64,000 nucleotides of DNA from contig NZ_CP111044.1 in the NCBI RefSeq assembly GCF_026250525.1, positions 186,001-250,000 of the forward strand, written 5' to 3'. This document shows positions 32,097-41,185 of this stretch, in pieces. Origin of the DNA: Chondrinema litorale (lineage in GTDB: Bacteria; Bacteroidota; Bacteroidia; Cytophagales; Flammeovirgaceae). Both the position numbers and the translations under genes were made by a program. Every line of letters begins with the position of its first letter. Position 1 is the stretch's first letter. The notes under the pieces were generated by a model. It did no database searches. It was not told where the DNA came from and saw only the letters and a program-made list of their open reading frames with translations.

Positions 32097-33062
32097 ATGA
32101 ACAACCAGTTTCAATTACCAAGCTATCAACCTGATATTTACAAAGTTCCATCAATATTTAATAAAGGTAGTAGATTGGTTTTTGGCACATCTGGTATTGG
32201 AGGTGTTTGGGGCAAAGTGAATGAAGAAGAAAGCATAGATTGTTTGCTGTATGCATTTGAAAACGGAATTACAACAGTAGACTCAGCGCCATCTTACAGC
32301 AGAAGCGAAGAGTTTGTAGGTAAAGCACTCAAAAGATGGAAAGGTGAACTTCCATTTATAAGTACAAAGATCGGCAGATTACCAGCAGAAAAAGCAGATG
32401 AATGCTATGTCGATTATTCTACCAAAAGTCTAAAAGATAGTCTCAAGCGAAGTTTGGATAAATTAGGAGTTGAAAAAATAGACTTGCTGTTCCTACACGA
32501 ACCACATCTGGTTCCAATAGAAGAGATTGACCGGATACTCGATACGCTAAAAAGTTTTGTGGAAGAAGGCTATGTAAGCATGTTGGGTGTGGGAGGGAAT
32601 CCTACCGAAGAATTTAGACCCTATGTAGTTAAAGAAAATTTTCAGGCAGTTTCTGGTTTCTTGAAAATGGATGCTTGCAATTTATCAGCATTCGAAAAAG
32701 ATATACCGCAATTCGAAAAAGAAGGGATTGTATACTATGCCGCTTCTGCCTTACATATGGCACTTTTGGGGAACAAGTTTGAAGAATATGTGAAAAATCC
32801 TCCCAATACGGAGTGGATTACGATGCAAAATGTAAAAGTGGCTGATGCAGTAAATAAGTTGGCGGCAAAAAATGATATGTCCCTACCAACATTAGCGCAA
32901 AGATATTTGTTCTCGATTAAGGAAGCAGGTAGAATTTCTATTGGTGCAAGCAATCTAACACAAATTAAATCGACAGTTGCAGATTGGCAGCAGGGAGCTT
33001 TACCCAAAGAACTTTTTGACGAAATTACTCAACTTATCCTTTCAGAATCTAAAAATATATGA
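32097..33062 (+). CDS. Aldo/keto reductase, probable aldose (fucose-type) 1-dehydrogenase
   Basis: 321 residues, aldo/keto reductase TIM barrel. The catalytic tetrad is visible: Asp in TTVDSAPSYS, Tyr in the same segment, Lys in FISTKIGR, His in LLFLHEPH. A C-terminal IGASNLTQI segment binds NADP. The sequence style matches the D-threo-aldose/L-fucose 1-dehydrogenase branch, and the GH95 fucosidase upstream supports oxidation of L-fucose released by the locus. The stop overlaps the start of the next dehydrogenase, so the two are translationally coupled. Confidence 0.82.
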   Translation: MNNQFQLPSYQPDIYKVPSIFNKGSRLVFGTSGIGGVWGKVNEEESIDCLLYAFENGITTVDSAPSYSRSEEFVGKALKRWKGELPFISTKIGRLPAEKADECYVDYSTKSLKDSLKRSLDKLGVEKIDLLFLHEPHLVPIEEIDRILDTLKSFVEEGYVSMLGVGGNPTEEFRPYVVKENFQAVSGFLKMDACNLSAFEKDIPQFEKEGIVYYAASALHMALLGNKFEEYVKNPPNTEWITMQNVKVADAVNKLAAKNDMSLPTLAQRYLFSIKEAGRISIGASNLTQIKSTVADWQQGALPKELFDEITQLILSESKNI

Positions 33063-34078
33063 ACACGCTAAGACTAGAAGAACCGGGCAAATTTGAATAT
33101 ATAAATAGCGAAATAAACCAGCACTTAGAGCCAAATGAGGCTTTGCTTAAAGTACATCGCATTGGCATTTGCGGAACAGATTATCATGCATTTGCAGGTA
33201 ATCAGCCTTTCTTTTCTTATCCGCGAGTTTTGGGGCATGAGTTAGGGGTAGAAGTGCTTAAAATTGGTTCAGAGGTAGATAATGTAACTGTTGGAGATAA
33301 ATGTACGGTTGAGCCGTATCAAAATAAAACGCAAGATCAGGCCGTTCGGAATGGTTTTACAAACTGTGGTGAAAACATTTCTGTGTTTGGCGTACACGAA
33401 GATGGTGGTATGCGAGATATCATTAAATTATCTGCAAAGTATTTACACAAATCGGATAAACTTAGCTACGATCAATTAGCCTTGGTAGAACCATTGGCAA
33501 TTGGTTGCCATGCGGTAAATAGAGCGAGAATTACCTCTAACGATTTTGTGTTGGTGGTAGGTGCAGGTCCAATTGGGTTGGCAACTGCCACATTTGCAAA
33601 AGCTACCGGTGCTAAAACCGTAATGATGGACATCAATCAAAAGCGATTAGATTTCTGCAAAGAAGTAATGAATGTGGATGGAACTGTAATCGCTGGAAAT
33701 GACCAAACCGAAGCAAATTTAAGAGCACAGTTTGATGGAGATTTGCCAACTGTTGTTTTAGATGCAACAGGCAATAAACACGCTATGCAAAAAGCTTTAG
33801 AGTATTCGGCATCTGCCGGAAGAATCGTTTTTGTTGGACTTTTCCAAGGTGATTTCTCTTTTAACGATCCATATTTTCACAAAAAAGAACTTACCATTAT
33901 GGGAAGTAGGAATGCCTTACCAAGCGATTTTGAGCAAATCATTAAAATGATTGAAGAAGGCAAAGTAAATACTCAACCTTGGATTACACATAGATGCAAC
34001 TTTAACGAGCTAACCGATAATTTTGAAACTTGGCTCAAACCTGAGGCAGGTGTGATTAAAGCGGTGGTTTCTATGTAA
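33059..34078 (+). CDS. Zinc-type medium-chain alcohol dehydrogenase
   Basis: 339 residues. Catalytic zinc ligands are in GICGTDYHAFAGN and VLGHELGVEV with a later LVEPLAIGCHAV; the NAD-binding motif is VLVVGAGPIGLATATFAKATGA (residues about 163-184). The lobe that usually has four structural-zinc cysteines reads PYQNKTQDQAVRNGFTNCGEN and keeps only one, so the structural zinc is probably absent. The start overlaps the preceding stop (ATGA). In fucose loci such enzymes oxidise a sugar acid intermediate, for example a deoxy-fuconate; this role is inferred from context. Confidence 0.85.
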   Translation: MNTLRLEEPGKFEYINSEINQHLEPNEALLKVHRIGICGTDYHAFAGNQPFFSYPRVLGHELGVEVLKIGSEVDNVTVGDKCTVEPYQNKTQDQAVRNGFTNCGENISVFGVHEDGGMRDIIKLSAKYLHKSDKLSYDQLALVEPLAIGCHAVNRARITSNDFVLVVGAGPIGLATATFAKATGAKTVMMDINQKRLDFCKEVMNVDGTVIAGNDQTEANLRAQFDGDLPTVVLDATGNKHAMQKALEYSASAGRIVFVGLFQGDFSFNDPYFHKKELTIMGSRNALPSDFEQIIKMIEEGKVNTQPWITHRCNFNELTDNFETWLKPEAGVIKAVVSM

Positions 34079-34094
34079 ATAAATTCTTTAAGAA

Positions 34095-34121
34095 GGATAA
34101 GAAGCGGTTAACTTCTTATTC
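34095..34121. terminator. Hairpin after the dehydrogenase gene
   Basis: Ten-base stem GGATAAGAAG / CTTCTTATTC (one G-T pair) with a 7-base loop, 16 bases after the stop codon. A weak T-rich stretch follows on both strands. Confidence 0.55.
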
Positions 34122-34232
34122 TTCCACTGGTTTTACATCCCAAAAATGTTCTTTCGATTTAGTAAAAACACCGGAATATGTTGTAATGAAAATCTTCCCA
34201 TTGAATTCTAAATTCATTCTTTTCTTTTTCAT
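34116..34232 (-). CDS. Possible small protein of 38 residues
   Basis: Minus-strand frame starting MKKKRMNLEF and ending FWDVKPVEE, in the 292-base gap between the dehydrogenase and the next hydrolase-like gene. The composition is ordinary for a soluble protein, with aromatic and charged residues. It has no recognisable domain, and its end overlaps the terminator hairpin. It could be a real small gene, a remnant of a longer one, or chance. Confidence 0.3.
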   Translation of the reverse strand: MKKKRMNLEFNGKIFITTYSGVFTKSKEHFWDVKPVEE

Positions 34233-34370
34233 GATGTGTTAGTTGTTCGCATTTTCAGCTTTAAAAAAACCGCATACAGTATCTTAGCACTTTGCAAGTA
34301 AAGGAATTGTGACTTCTCTCTCTTTACTTTACAGAAAGTTGAATAAACAACAATCAAATCAATCAGAATA

Positions 34371-37019
34371 ATGGAGCAAGTAGGTTATCAGAAGAGTGGG
34401 AAAAAGCTATGGTTCGCTTTCATACCCATAACTATCTTATTTTTATCAAGTTTTACAGTGCTAAAAGCGGAGACAATTAAAGTTTTTAGCCGATATAATT
34501 ATTACTTACCTAATAATGAAATTAGCATTATCGCGATTTTACCAGATGACGCATCAGCCGCAGAGTTTCAACTCAATTTATCTCAAGGAACCAAAACCAT
34601 AGAAGTTGCTAGCGATATAGAAGGACAAAGGTTATCAGCGACTTTTAAGGCTTCAATTTTATCTATCGGTACTACATCAATACACTTTTCAATAACACAA
34701 ATCGATAACATTGTACAAGAGGGTGATGTAGATATTGTTTTGCAAGAAGCTAAAGCCAATGCTGTTCAAATAGATAAATTAACAGGTGGACTCATTGCAG
34801 ATGGTTTACCGTTTTTTCCTTTCGGTTTTTACTGTGTGCCAGTAGGCAATTTACCAGAAAAAGAAGTGGTGCATGGTATGAATTTAATTGCTCCTTATCA
34901 GAGCAATTTACCAGACGGTTTGGAAGAGCGTAAAGCTTATATGGACAGGTGCGCAGAGTTAGGTATTAAGGTTCAATATTCTGTAAACTCTTTAATAGGC
35001 AGTGGGCATAATGGTTCAAGGGGTTTGGATATGTCTGATGAAGACAAGTTGGCTTTACTCAAAAGTGAGGTAAAGACTTTTCGAGATCATCCTGCTTTGC
35101 TTTCTTGGTACATCAATGATGAGCCAGACGGACAGGGTAGACCACCAGAAATCTTAGAAGCAGCTTATAATGTAATTCATGAGCTTGACACTTATCACCC
35201 AGTTTCTATAGTTTTTATGATGCCATCACAAGCAGAGGATTTTAAAAATACTATGGATATTGCTATGACAGATCCTTATCCAATTCCCGGGCCGCCAGAG
35301 CAAGTTTTAAATAACATCAATGGATATGGTGATGCTTATAAATATGAAAAGTCTGTTTGGTTAGTGCCACAAGCTTTTGGTGGACAAGAAATGTGGAATA
35401 GAGAACCGACTGCCAAAGAGTTAAGAGTGATGACTTACATGGGTTTGATCTCTGGTGCTAAAGGTATTCAATACTTTATTAGAGGAGAAGGTAATACTAA
35501 CCCGCAATCTGTTTCGGCTTGGTCGGAGTGTAGTAATATGGCTGTAGAGACTTCTCAAATGGCGCCTTTTTTATTATCTGCAGATGATGCTCCTAAAGTG
35601 AGCGCATCAGATGAGCGTATATTGACCAGAGCATTTAAATACAAAGGCAATTTGCTAGTAATGGCAATTAACGAAGATAATACACCTAAAGAATTTAGTA
35701 TCAAGGTCGATAATGATGGTGGCAATTATAAAGATGAAGCTGCACTTTGGTTTGAAAACAGATCAGTAGATTTTGATGGAAAACAGATAAATGACATGAT
35801 TGATGCGCATGGCACAAGAGTGTATTTAATCGATCAAAAAGAAACTAAAAAGAAAAGCCAAATATCTTCTAGAAACTTAATTGTAAACCCAAGTTTCGAA
35901 ATATTGGCTAGTCCAGGGCAGCCAATTGGCTTTAACAAGACTTATACTAGTTATGAAAAGAAAGACCTTGGCGCTACTACATTTGCAGATTCTAGACAAA
36001 GTGTAGAAGGTATGGTAAGTCTTAGAATTATCAACCCTGTAGATAGTGGAGGTAACAAAATTAGATTTTTACCACTGGTTGTAAATAAAGACAATAGTTA
36101 TGTAGTCACTATTTGGGCAAAGGCAAAAGCACAAGGAGAAATGCCAACTTTTAGGTTATCTATGGGTTTAATGAATGAAATTCATACCTATGAGATATCT
36201 ACAGAATGGCAAGAGTATTCATTTGTGTTTACAGCACCTTCATCATCAACCAACAACATTTTATCATTAGAATTATTAAGGAAAGGAACTGCTTGGTTCG
36301 ATCTTCTGCAAATGTCGCCAACGCCTGTAATTCAATATGAGATTTCTGAAGATAAGACGGCAGAGGTGAAGATTGAAGGAGCACCAAACGATGGGCAAAT
36401 CAGATATGCGATAGACAAAGCGCCAGATGCTAAAAGTAGTTTATATCAAAAACCAATTACGATTAAAAAGGCAAGCACAGTTTACGCTGGCATTTTTGAG
36501 GGTTCGAGGCAAGTTGCTGCTTCTAAATTGTTTGTTCCGGTGAACCTTGCTTTGGGTAAGCCAGTTACATTAGCCATTCCTTTTCATGAGAAATATGCTG
36601 CTAATGGAAATAATAGCTTAACTGATGGTATAATGGGTTCTACTGCATTTAAAGATGGCAAATGGCTAGGCTTTAGCGGTGAAGACTTGAGTGCTACTAT
36701 CGATTTGCAAGCGAAAACCAAGGTAAATAAAGTGAGTGGTAGTTTTCTGTGTGACCCCAACAGTGGTATTTTCTTGCCTTCTAAAATCTTGGTTTACACC
36801 TCTGTAGATGGGGATAAGTTTGATTTAGTAGGTGAGCAAGAGAATTTAGCGGGTAATGTAAGAGGTGAACCGCAGCTACATCAAATATCAGTTTCACTAA
36901 AAGAAAAACCAGTTAGATACATCCGATTAGTGGCAAAAGCTTTCGGGAAAATACCAGAAGGTTATCTGTTTACAGGTTCCACTTCTTGGTTATTTGCAGA
37001 TGAAATATTAATCGAGTAG
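34371..37019 (+). CDS. Secreted hydrolase-like TIM-barrel protein with C-terminal discoidin domain
   Basis: 882 residues with a signal peptide (hydrophobic segment about 13-32, ending VLKAE). The middle part looks like a clan GH-A barrel: FFPFGFYCVPVGN (about 148), MDRCAELGIKVQYSVN, LLSWYINDEPDGQG with Glu251 in the acid/base position, HPVSIVFMMPSQ, DPYPIPGPPEQV and GLISGAKGIQYFIRG. A carbohydrate-binding-like segment follows (LIVNPSFEILASPGQPIGFN, about 500-650). A discoidin domain ends the protein (ALGKPVTLAIPFHEKYAANG.. DEILIE, about 725-882). I cannot name the GH family. It probably belongs to the second polysaccharide locus. Confidence 0.72.
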   Translation: MEQVGYQKSGKKLWFAFIPITILFLSSFTVLKAETIKVFSRYNYYLPNNEISIIAILPDDASAAEFQLNLSQGTKTIEVASDIEGQRLSATFKASILSIGTTSIHFSITQIDNIVQEGDVDIVLQEAKANAVQIDKLTGGLIADGLPFFPFGFYCVPVGNLPEKEVVHGMNLIAPYQSNLPDGLEERKAYMDRCAELGIKVQYSVNSLIGSGHNGSRGLDMSDEDKLALLKSEVKTFRDHPALLSWYINDEPDGQGRPPEILEAAYNVIHELDTYHPVSIVFMMPSQAEDFKNTMDIAMTDPYPIPGPPEQVLNNINGYGDAYKYEKSVWLVPQAFGGQEMWNREPTAKELRVMTYMGLISGAKGIQYFIRGEGNTNPQSVSAWSECSNMAVETSQMAPFLLSADDAPKVSASDERILTRAFKYKGNLLVMAINEDNTPKEFSIKVDNDGGNYKDEAALWFENRSVDFDGKQINDMIDAHGTRVYLIDQKETKKKSQISSRNLIVNPSFEILASPGQPIGFNKTYTSYEKKDLGATTFADSRQSVEGMVSLRIINPVDSGGNKIRFLPLVVNKDNSYVVTIWAKAKAQGEMPTFRLSMGLMNEIHTYEISTEWQEYSFVFTAPSSSTNNILSLELLRKGTAWFDLLQMSPTPVIQYEISEDKTAEVKIEGAPNDGQIRYAIDKAPDAKSSLYQKPITIKKASTVYAGIFEGSRQVAASKLFVPVNLALGKPVTLAIPFHEKYAANGNNSLTDGIMGSTAFKDGKWLGFSGEDLSATIDLQAKTKVNKVSGSFLCDPNSGIFLPSKILVYTSVDGDKFDLVGEQENLAGNVRGEPQLHQISVSLKEKPVRYIRLVAKAFGKIPEGYLFTGSTSWLFADEILIE

Positions 37020-37045
37020 AAGTTGATGATTCAAAATATGAGAGA

Positions 37046-37073
37046 GGCTGTTGTTTAACAATGGCCTTTTTTT
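37046..37073 (+). terminator. Rho-independent terminator
   Basis: GGCTGTTGTT pairs with AACAATGGCC (two G-T pairs) and is followed by seven T. It lies between convergent genes, closing the second polysaccharide locus. Confidence 0.8.
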
Positions 37074-37085
37074 CTGTGAAACGTG

Positions 37086-37631
37086 CTATTCAAACCACTC
37101 CGGATTGACTTTTACATTGAAATTCCCATTAGAAAATTCAATTGTATCTGGATTTTTACCACTTGTATTATTTGCATCTCTGTCTGTAATTTTAAAAGAT
37201 ACTTTAAACTCTCCTTTTATCTCGTTTAATCTAGAATCGTAGTTTGTTATTTGAATGTAATTATTAACTGCACTGGTATCTAATTCATAAATTGTATCAA
37301 TAGCATCGCCATCAATTAATATCATAAAATCAGCATAAGTTAAACCGTTATTGTCATTATTTAAAGCTCTTATATTTTGCTTTTCTAGCGTAACAACAAT
37401 ATTTCTAATTGAAAAAGAAGCTTGTTTCAAAGAGTTTTTATCATAAAAATCAGCTCTTAACATGTATTTTCCAGTCTCAGTGGTGAGCTTATCAAAATAG
37501 GCTGGAGTTTCCCAAGTTTGTCCGTTTTTAAGTGCCGTTACTTTTCCTGTGTAAATATTAGGAATTAGGGAACTGTCTTCGCTGCATGCAACAAATAAAA
37601 GCATTGTAAAATATAAAACTATGTATTTCAT
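37086..37631 (-). CDS. Small lipoprotein of unknown function
   Basis: 181 residues. The signal MKYIVLYFTMLLFVAC gives lipid-anchored Cys16. The mature part is beta-rich with alternating polar and hydrophobic residues (YTGKVTALKNGQTWETPAYF.., FKVSFKITDRD..), like immunoglobulin-fold Bacteroidota lipoproteins of the type that store a NGQTW motif. It stands alone between convergent hydrolase and HxlR genes. The function is unknown. Confidence 0.7.
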   Translation of the reverse strand: MKYIVLYFTMLLFVACSEDSSLIPNIYTGKVTALKNGQTWETPAYFDKLTTETGKYMLRADFYDKNSLKQASFSIRNIVVTLEKQNIRALNNDNNGLTYADFMILIDGDAIDTIYELDTSAVNNYIQITNYDSRLNEIKGEFKVSFKITDRDANNTSGKNPDTIEFSNGNFNVKVNPEWFE

Positions 37632-37671
37632 ATTTACAGATTTATATGATCAGTGTAACAAAAACAAACAA

Positions 37672-38022
37672 TTACTCAGCGGTTTCAAAAATGCGCTTGC
37701 GATGTTCTATGCCCCAATTGGCAATTTCATCTGTAAGTTGTTTTAATGTAGATCCGTATTCTGAAATCTCATATTCAACTGAAATGGGTTGTGTGTCTAC
37801 TACTTTTCGTGTAATGAGTTGGTTCATCTCCAAATCTTTTAAATCTCTGCTGAGCATTTTTCCAGATATGCCATTTACCTCGTGTAATAATTCTGAATAC
37901 CTCATTTTACGACTGCATAAACAGGCAATAATCGAAATTTTCCATTTTCCACCGATTATATCCATTACATCGTGTATTGCCAAAATTCTTTTACTACAGG
38001 TTTTGTGCTCTAATTTCTTCAT
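37672..38022 (-). CDS. HxlR-family winged-helix regulator
   Basis: 116 residues, the family length. The HxlR signature is clear: IIGGKWKISIIACLC, MRYSELLHEVNGISGKMLSRDLKDLE and PISVEYEISEYGSTLKQL. The N-terminal cysteine in HKTCSKRI is in the position typical of redox- or electrophile-sensing HxlR proteins. It is divergent from the nitroreductase at 38135 and probably regulates it through the repeat in the shared promoter region. Confidence 0.92.
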   Translation of the reverse strand: MKKLEHKTCSKRILAIHDVMDIIGGKWKISIIACLCSRKMRYSELLHEVNGISGKMLSRDLKDLEMNQLITRKVVDTQPISVEYEISEYGSTLKQLTDEIANWGIEHRKRIFETAE

Positions 38023-38045
38023 TACTTCCTTTAAAGGTTAGCTTG

Positions 38046-38076
38046 TTACTTTTATGTCACTATTACTTTTTGTCAC
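38046..38076. promoter_or_regulatory. Direct repeat in the hxlR-nitroreductase promoter region
   Basis: TTACTTTTATGTCAC (38046-38060) and TTACTTTTTGTCAC (38063-38076) are near-identical direct repeats 17 bases apart in the divergent intergenic region, suited to binding of HxlR dimers. A -7-like TAGTTTTG lies at 38105-38112 before the nitroreductase start. Confidence 0.5.
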
Positions 38077-38134
38077 CAAGTTACTTATTTAAATATACTT
38101 TCAATAGTTTTGCGAAAATTTTAAATCGCAATTA

Positions 38135-38767
38135 ATGAGTTTACTAGAAAATTTACAGTGGCGATATGCTACTAAAAAGATGAATGGAAAAAAGGTCCCA
38201 CAAGAAAAAGTAGATTACATTGTGGAGGCTGCCAGACTTGCTCCATCGTCTTCAGGACTACAACCATTTAAGGTATTTGTAATAACTAACGAAGAGATGT
38301 TAGCTAAAATTAAAGAAATCGCTTGGAACCAAAGCCAAGTGGTAGATTGCTCACATCTTTTGGTTTTTGCTGCATGGGATGGGTACAGCGATGAAAGAAT
38401 CTCTTCAGTATTTAATTTTATGATGGACGAAAGAGGTTTGCCACATAGCCAAATGGATGATTATAAGAAAAACATTTTGAGCTTATATGAGCCGCTTGGT
38501 CAAGAATGGCAAGCTAACCACAGTGCGAAGCAAAGTTATATTGCTTTTGCTATGGCGATTGCAGCAGCAGCAGAGGTAAAAGTAGATACAACTCCAATGG
38601 AAGGCTTTGTAAACAAAGAATTAGACAAACTGCTCGATCTTGAAAAGCAAGGTTTAAGAAGTACTGTTATTCTTCCACTAGGTTACAGAGACGAAGAAAA
38701 TGACTGGTTAATTAGCATGAAAAAGGTGAGAACACCAAAAGAAAGCTTTATAACCGAAGTAAAATAA
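38135..38767 (+). CDS. Nitroreductase family NAD(P)H-dependent FMN oxidoreductase
   Basis: 210 residues. Nitroreductase motifs include the N-terminal QWRYATKKMNGKKVP, the FMN-binding ARLAPSSSGLQPFKVFVIT, AYIAF-type SAKQSYIAFAMAIAAAAE and the C-terminal LRSTVILPLGYRDEENDW. It reduces nitro compounds or quinones and is typical of HxlR-controlled detoxification pairs. The start at 38135 is the first ATG after the promoter region. Confidence 0.9.
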   Translation: MSLLENLQWRYATKKMNGKKVPQEKVDYIVEAARLAPSSSGLQPFKVFVITNEEMLAKIKEIAWNQSQVVDCSHLLVFAAWDGYSDERISSVFNFMMDERGLPHSQMDDYKKNILSLYEPLGQEWQANHSAKQSYIAFAMAIAAAAEVKVDTTPMEGFVNKELDKLLDLEKQGLRSTVILPLGYRDEENDWLISMKKVRTPKESFITEVK

Positions 38768-38788
38768 TCTGACATACTCTATCTATTA

Positions 38789-38826
38789 GGCTTGTAATTT
38801 CATTTAGAAATTGTAAGCCTTTTTTA
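38789..38826. terminator. Bidirectional rho-independent terminator
   Basis: A 13-bp stem GGCTTGTAATTTC / GAAATTGTAAGCC (two G-T pairs), 5-base loop and T-tract. It lies between convergent nitroreductase and GyrI-like genes and can serve both. Confidence 0.85.
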
Positions 38827-39456
38827 TACCTTAAACCTCAATATCGTTTTTAGTTTCTCTGCCGGTACTTTTCTAAAATCTGATAAATAGATTTCTCGGT
38901 GTATTTTAGATTGTCTTTTGAGGTTTTCTGATTCCGCAAATTTTTCCATGCGTTCAAAGCTAGCTGGTTCGTCGTCATAACTACCGATATGTAGCATTTG
39001 TATGCATCTACCTTCAGTAATTTTTTCAAACTTTACTTGCTTCAATAATGGATTTGCTTTTTTCTCAAGAGCAAGTTCAAGCATTTTGTTAAAGTAGTTT
39101 GCCTCCACAAAATCTGGCTGCCGAATCATTATTTTAAATACCAAAGTATCTTTATCGAGTGTGCCATTGTAATTTGCTTTGGCTTCATCATTTATATCCC
39201 AAACACCTTCTAGTGGGTAAACGGTGTAATCAGAATAACCTACAGGCTTGTTTTCATCCTTCTTCAAGTTCATTTTAATAGTGTATGAAATGGCATACAA
39301 AGCGCTGATGTATTCAGAGAAATTCTCATTATTAGGATTGCCTTCACCTTCAATAGTCACAAAATTAAATTCTGGTATTTCAATTACTTCGGGTTTGTTT
39401 TTAGGCAAGTAGAAACCTTTTTCTGCTTTACGCCACTCATGTTTTATAGCTGTCAT
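38824..39456 (-). CDS. GyrI-like small-molecule-binding domain protein
   Basis: 210 residues without a DNA-binding domain. The GyrI-like/SOUL-type pattern is seen in FNFVTIEGEGNPNNENFSEY, VYPLEGVWDI, FKIMIRQPDFV and the C-terminal MLHIGSYDDEPASFERM with HREIYLSDFRKVPAEKLKT, typical of standalone GyrI-like proteins. It probably binds or hydrolyses small xenobiotic molecules in the cytoplasm. It is adjacent to the nitroreductase but convergent with it. Confidence 0.85.
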   Translation of the reverse strand: MTAIKHEWRKAEKGFYLPKNKPEVIEIPEFNFVTIEGEGNPNNENFSEYISALYAISYTIKMNLKKDENKPVGYSDYTVYPLEGVWDINDEAKANYNGTLDKDTLVFKIMIRQPDFVEANYFNKMLELALEKKANPLLKQVKFEKITEGRCIQMLHIGSYDDEPASFERMEKFAESENLKRQSKIHREIYLSDFRKVPAEKLKTILRFKV

Positions 39457-39551
39457 TTTAATTTCGTTTGTTGTTAATACAAAGAAAAGAGGCTTTGTGA
39501 CAGCCTATTGACATTAATTATTTATTTTTTCATAGGGTTAAATGATTAATA

Positions 39552-39590
39552 AATCGATGCTACTTTTTTTGATTTAAAGCAGCATCGATT
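39552..39590 (-). terminator. Terminator of the PhoPQ-type hydrolase gene
   Basis: Perfect 10-bp arms AATCGATGCT / AGCATCGATT about 20 bases apart, with A-rich and T-rich flanks, just after the minus-strand gene ending at 39602. Confidence 0.65.
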
Positions 39591-39601
39591 AAAAAACCTA
39601 A

Positions 39602-40990
39602 TTAAAATACATGCAGACTATCTGTAACAAACATTCTTGTGCTTTCTACATATTCGTCGCCCAATGGATCTTTGTATTTTAAGTCTAGGTAGAAAGCTTT
39701 AAAACCAGATTGAGGATAATCGATTTGGGTTTCGATATCTTTAATATTTTTCAGGTGTAAACTTTCGCTCGACCATTTTTCGTCTCTAAAATCTCTATCT
39801 TCAGAAACGGCTGACCATAAAAGCACATCTTGTAAAAGTTCTGGTGTAGCAGTAGCTTTTAGTTGTAATTTGCCATTGTTTTCAACTAAATCCCAAGTGC
39901 AAGTCGGGTAAGGTTCATCCATAATGGTTGTGGCAAAGAAAGAACTCAACGCTTGGAAAGCCTGCTTTTTATCTCCCAAACCATGACCCGCATTTGGCAC
40001 ATATTGCAGATAGTTTTTTCCCGGAATACTATCGAGATAATTTTTAATGGCATCGACTGGCCAGTACTCATCATTAGTACCATTAAAAATCATTTTAGGC
40101 ATGGTAAGTTTATCTTTGTAAGAATAAGGGTCGACCATTTTGGTGATATCACTACCACTTTTAGATTGTACTGTTTGAGGAATTTCCAACTTTACATAGT
40201 CTTCAATTTGTACGCTGTATTCTTGCCAAACCTCAATTTGGTACTGTAAACTCACTGGCATATTAAGTACATCAATTACCATTGGAGCAATGGCTTTCAC
40301 TCTGCTGTCATTCGCACCAGTTAGCCAAGTTGTCCAACCTCTTTTAGAAGCACCCGAAACCACAAATTCGCTGATGTCTTTGCTTAATTCTTTTTTAGAA
40401 AACTCTTGTACTGCATCCATGGCTGTAACCGCAGTTTTCACCATTGGGAAAAGCAAAGGCCAAGTAAAGTCACCATCATTTTTAAAGTTATGTAGGGTAA
40501 AAGAAATGAGCTGATCTTCTACTAAACCATCGTACAATGGTTGGTTGGGAGTTTGACGGATAATGCTACAAATTGCTTTAGTCTTCTTTGCTGTAAAAGC
40601 TAGACTTACAGTTAAATCATCTGAATGAGATTTGTAATTTGGTTCGCCATCTTTAATGCTTCCGCCAGTAATAAATAGCATGGCTTCTTCTTGATTTACT
40701 TCTTCTGGTACTAGAATAGTTAATTGATGCGTCCAGATGTGGTCGCGCCAGTTTTGCGAAGTAAGTTTTAAATCGTAAGCTGTGGCAGCTCCTTCAATCG
40801 GGTAAGATTCAATTACTTCCCACTTATAGGTGGTGTCTCCATTGTTAAGGTAGCTTTGCAAAGCAGTTTCAGCCGTTACAGGTTGGTATTTCTGTTCTTC
40901 AGTTACTTCTTTTTCAGAAGTTTGTGGAGAAGAGCATCTCACGAATGCAGAAACTAGGATAAGAAAAATAAAATAATGTTTTACAGACAT
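39602..40990 (-). CDS. PhoPQ-activated pathogenicity-related (PqaA-type) hydrolase lipoprotein
   Basis: 462 residues. The lipoprotein signal ends FVRC with Cys19. It matches the PqaA family (PF10142) of alpha/beta-hydrolase-like proteins: TSQNWRDHIWTHQLTILVP, MLFITGGS, a nucleophile elbow VVSGASKRGWTTWL with Ser215, MPKMIFNGTNDEYWPVDA, and YVPNAGHGLGDK carrying the likely catalytic His. The substrate is unknown. It is probably anchored facing the periplasm and expressed alone. Confidence 0.88.
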   Translation of the reverse strand: MSVKHYFIFLILVSAFVRCSSPQTSEKEVTEEQKYQPVTAETALQSYLNNGDTTYKWEVIESYPIEGAATAYDLKLTSQNWRDHIWTHQLTILVPEEVNQEEAMLFITGGSIKDGEPNYKSHSDDLTVSLAFTAKKTKAICSIIRQTPNQPLYDGLVEDQLISFTLHNFKNDGDFTWPLLFPMVKTAVTAMDAVQEFSKKELSKDISEFVVSGASKRGWTTWLTGANDSRVKAIAPMVIDVLNMPVSLQYQIEVWQEYSVQIEDYVKLEIPQTVQSKSGSDITKMVDPYSYKDKLTMPKMIFNGTNDEYWPVDAIKNYLDSIPGKNYLQYVPNAGHGLGDKKQAFQALSSFFATTIMDEPYPTCTWDLVENNGKLQLKATATPELLQDVLLWSAVSEDRDFRDEKWSSESLHLKNIKDIETQIDYPQSGFKAFYLDLKYKDPLGDEYVESTRMFVTDSLHVF

Positions 40991-41110
40991 TTTAAAATGG
41001 TTAAGTATCTCACATTTAGAAACAGGCTTGAGCCAAAGGACTTTTAGCCTAAATTGAAGTCGAATTTTATGAATCCATCTTCAATATGGATACTTATGGA
41101 AATAGTAAAT

Positions 41111-41156
41111 AGGCTATCCTCCATCAAAATTAAATCCGAAATAGAGAAGATAGCCT
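41111..41156. terminator. Hairpin downstream of the beta-helix lipoprotein gene
   Basis: Perfect 8-bp arms AGGCTATC / GATAGCCT separated by 30 bases. Placed 30 bases past the minus-strand gene end, it is a plausible terminator or 3' stabiliser, although the loop is long. Confidence 0.4.
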
Positions 41157-41185
41157 TAGAAAAAGGATTTTAATTGACTAAAATA

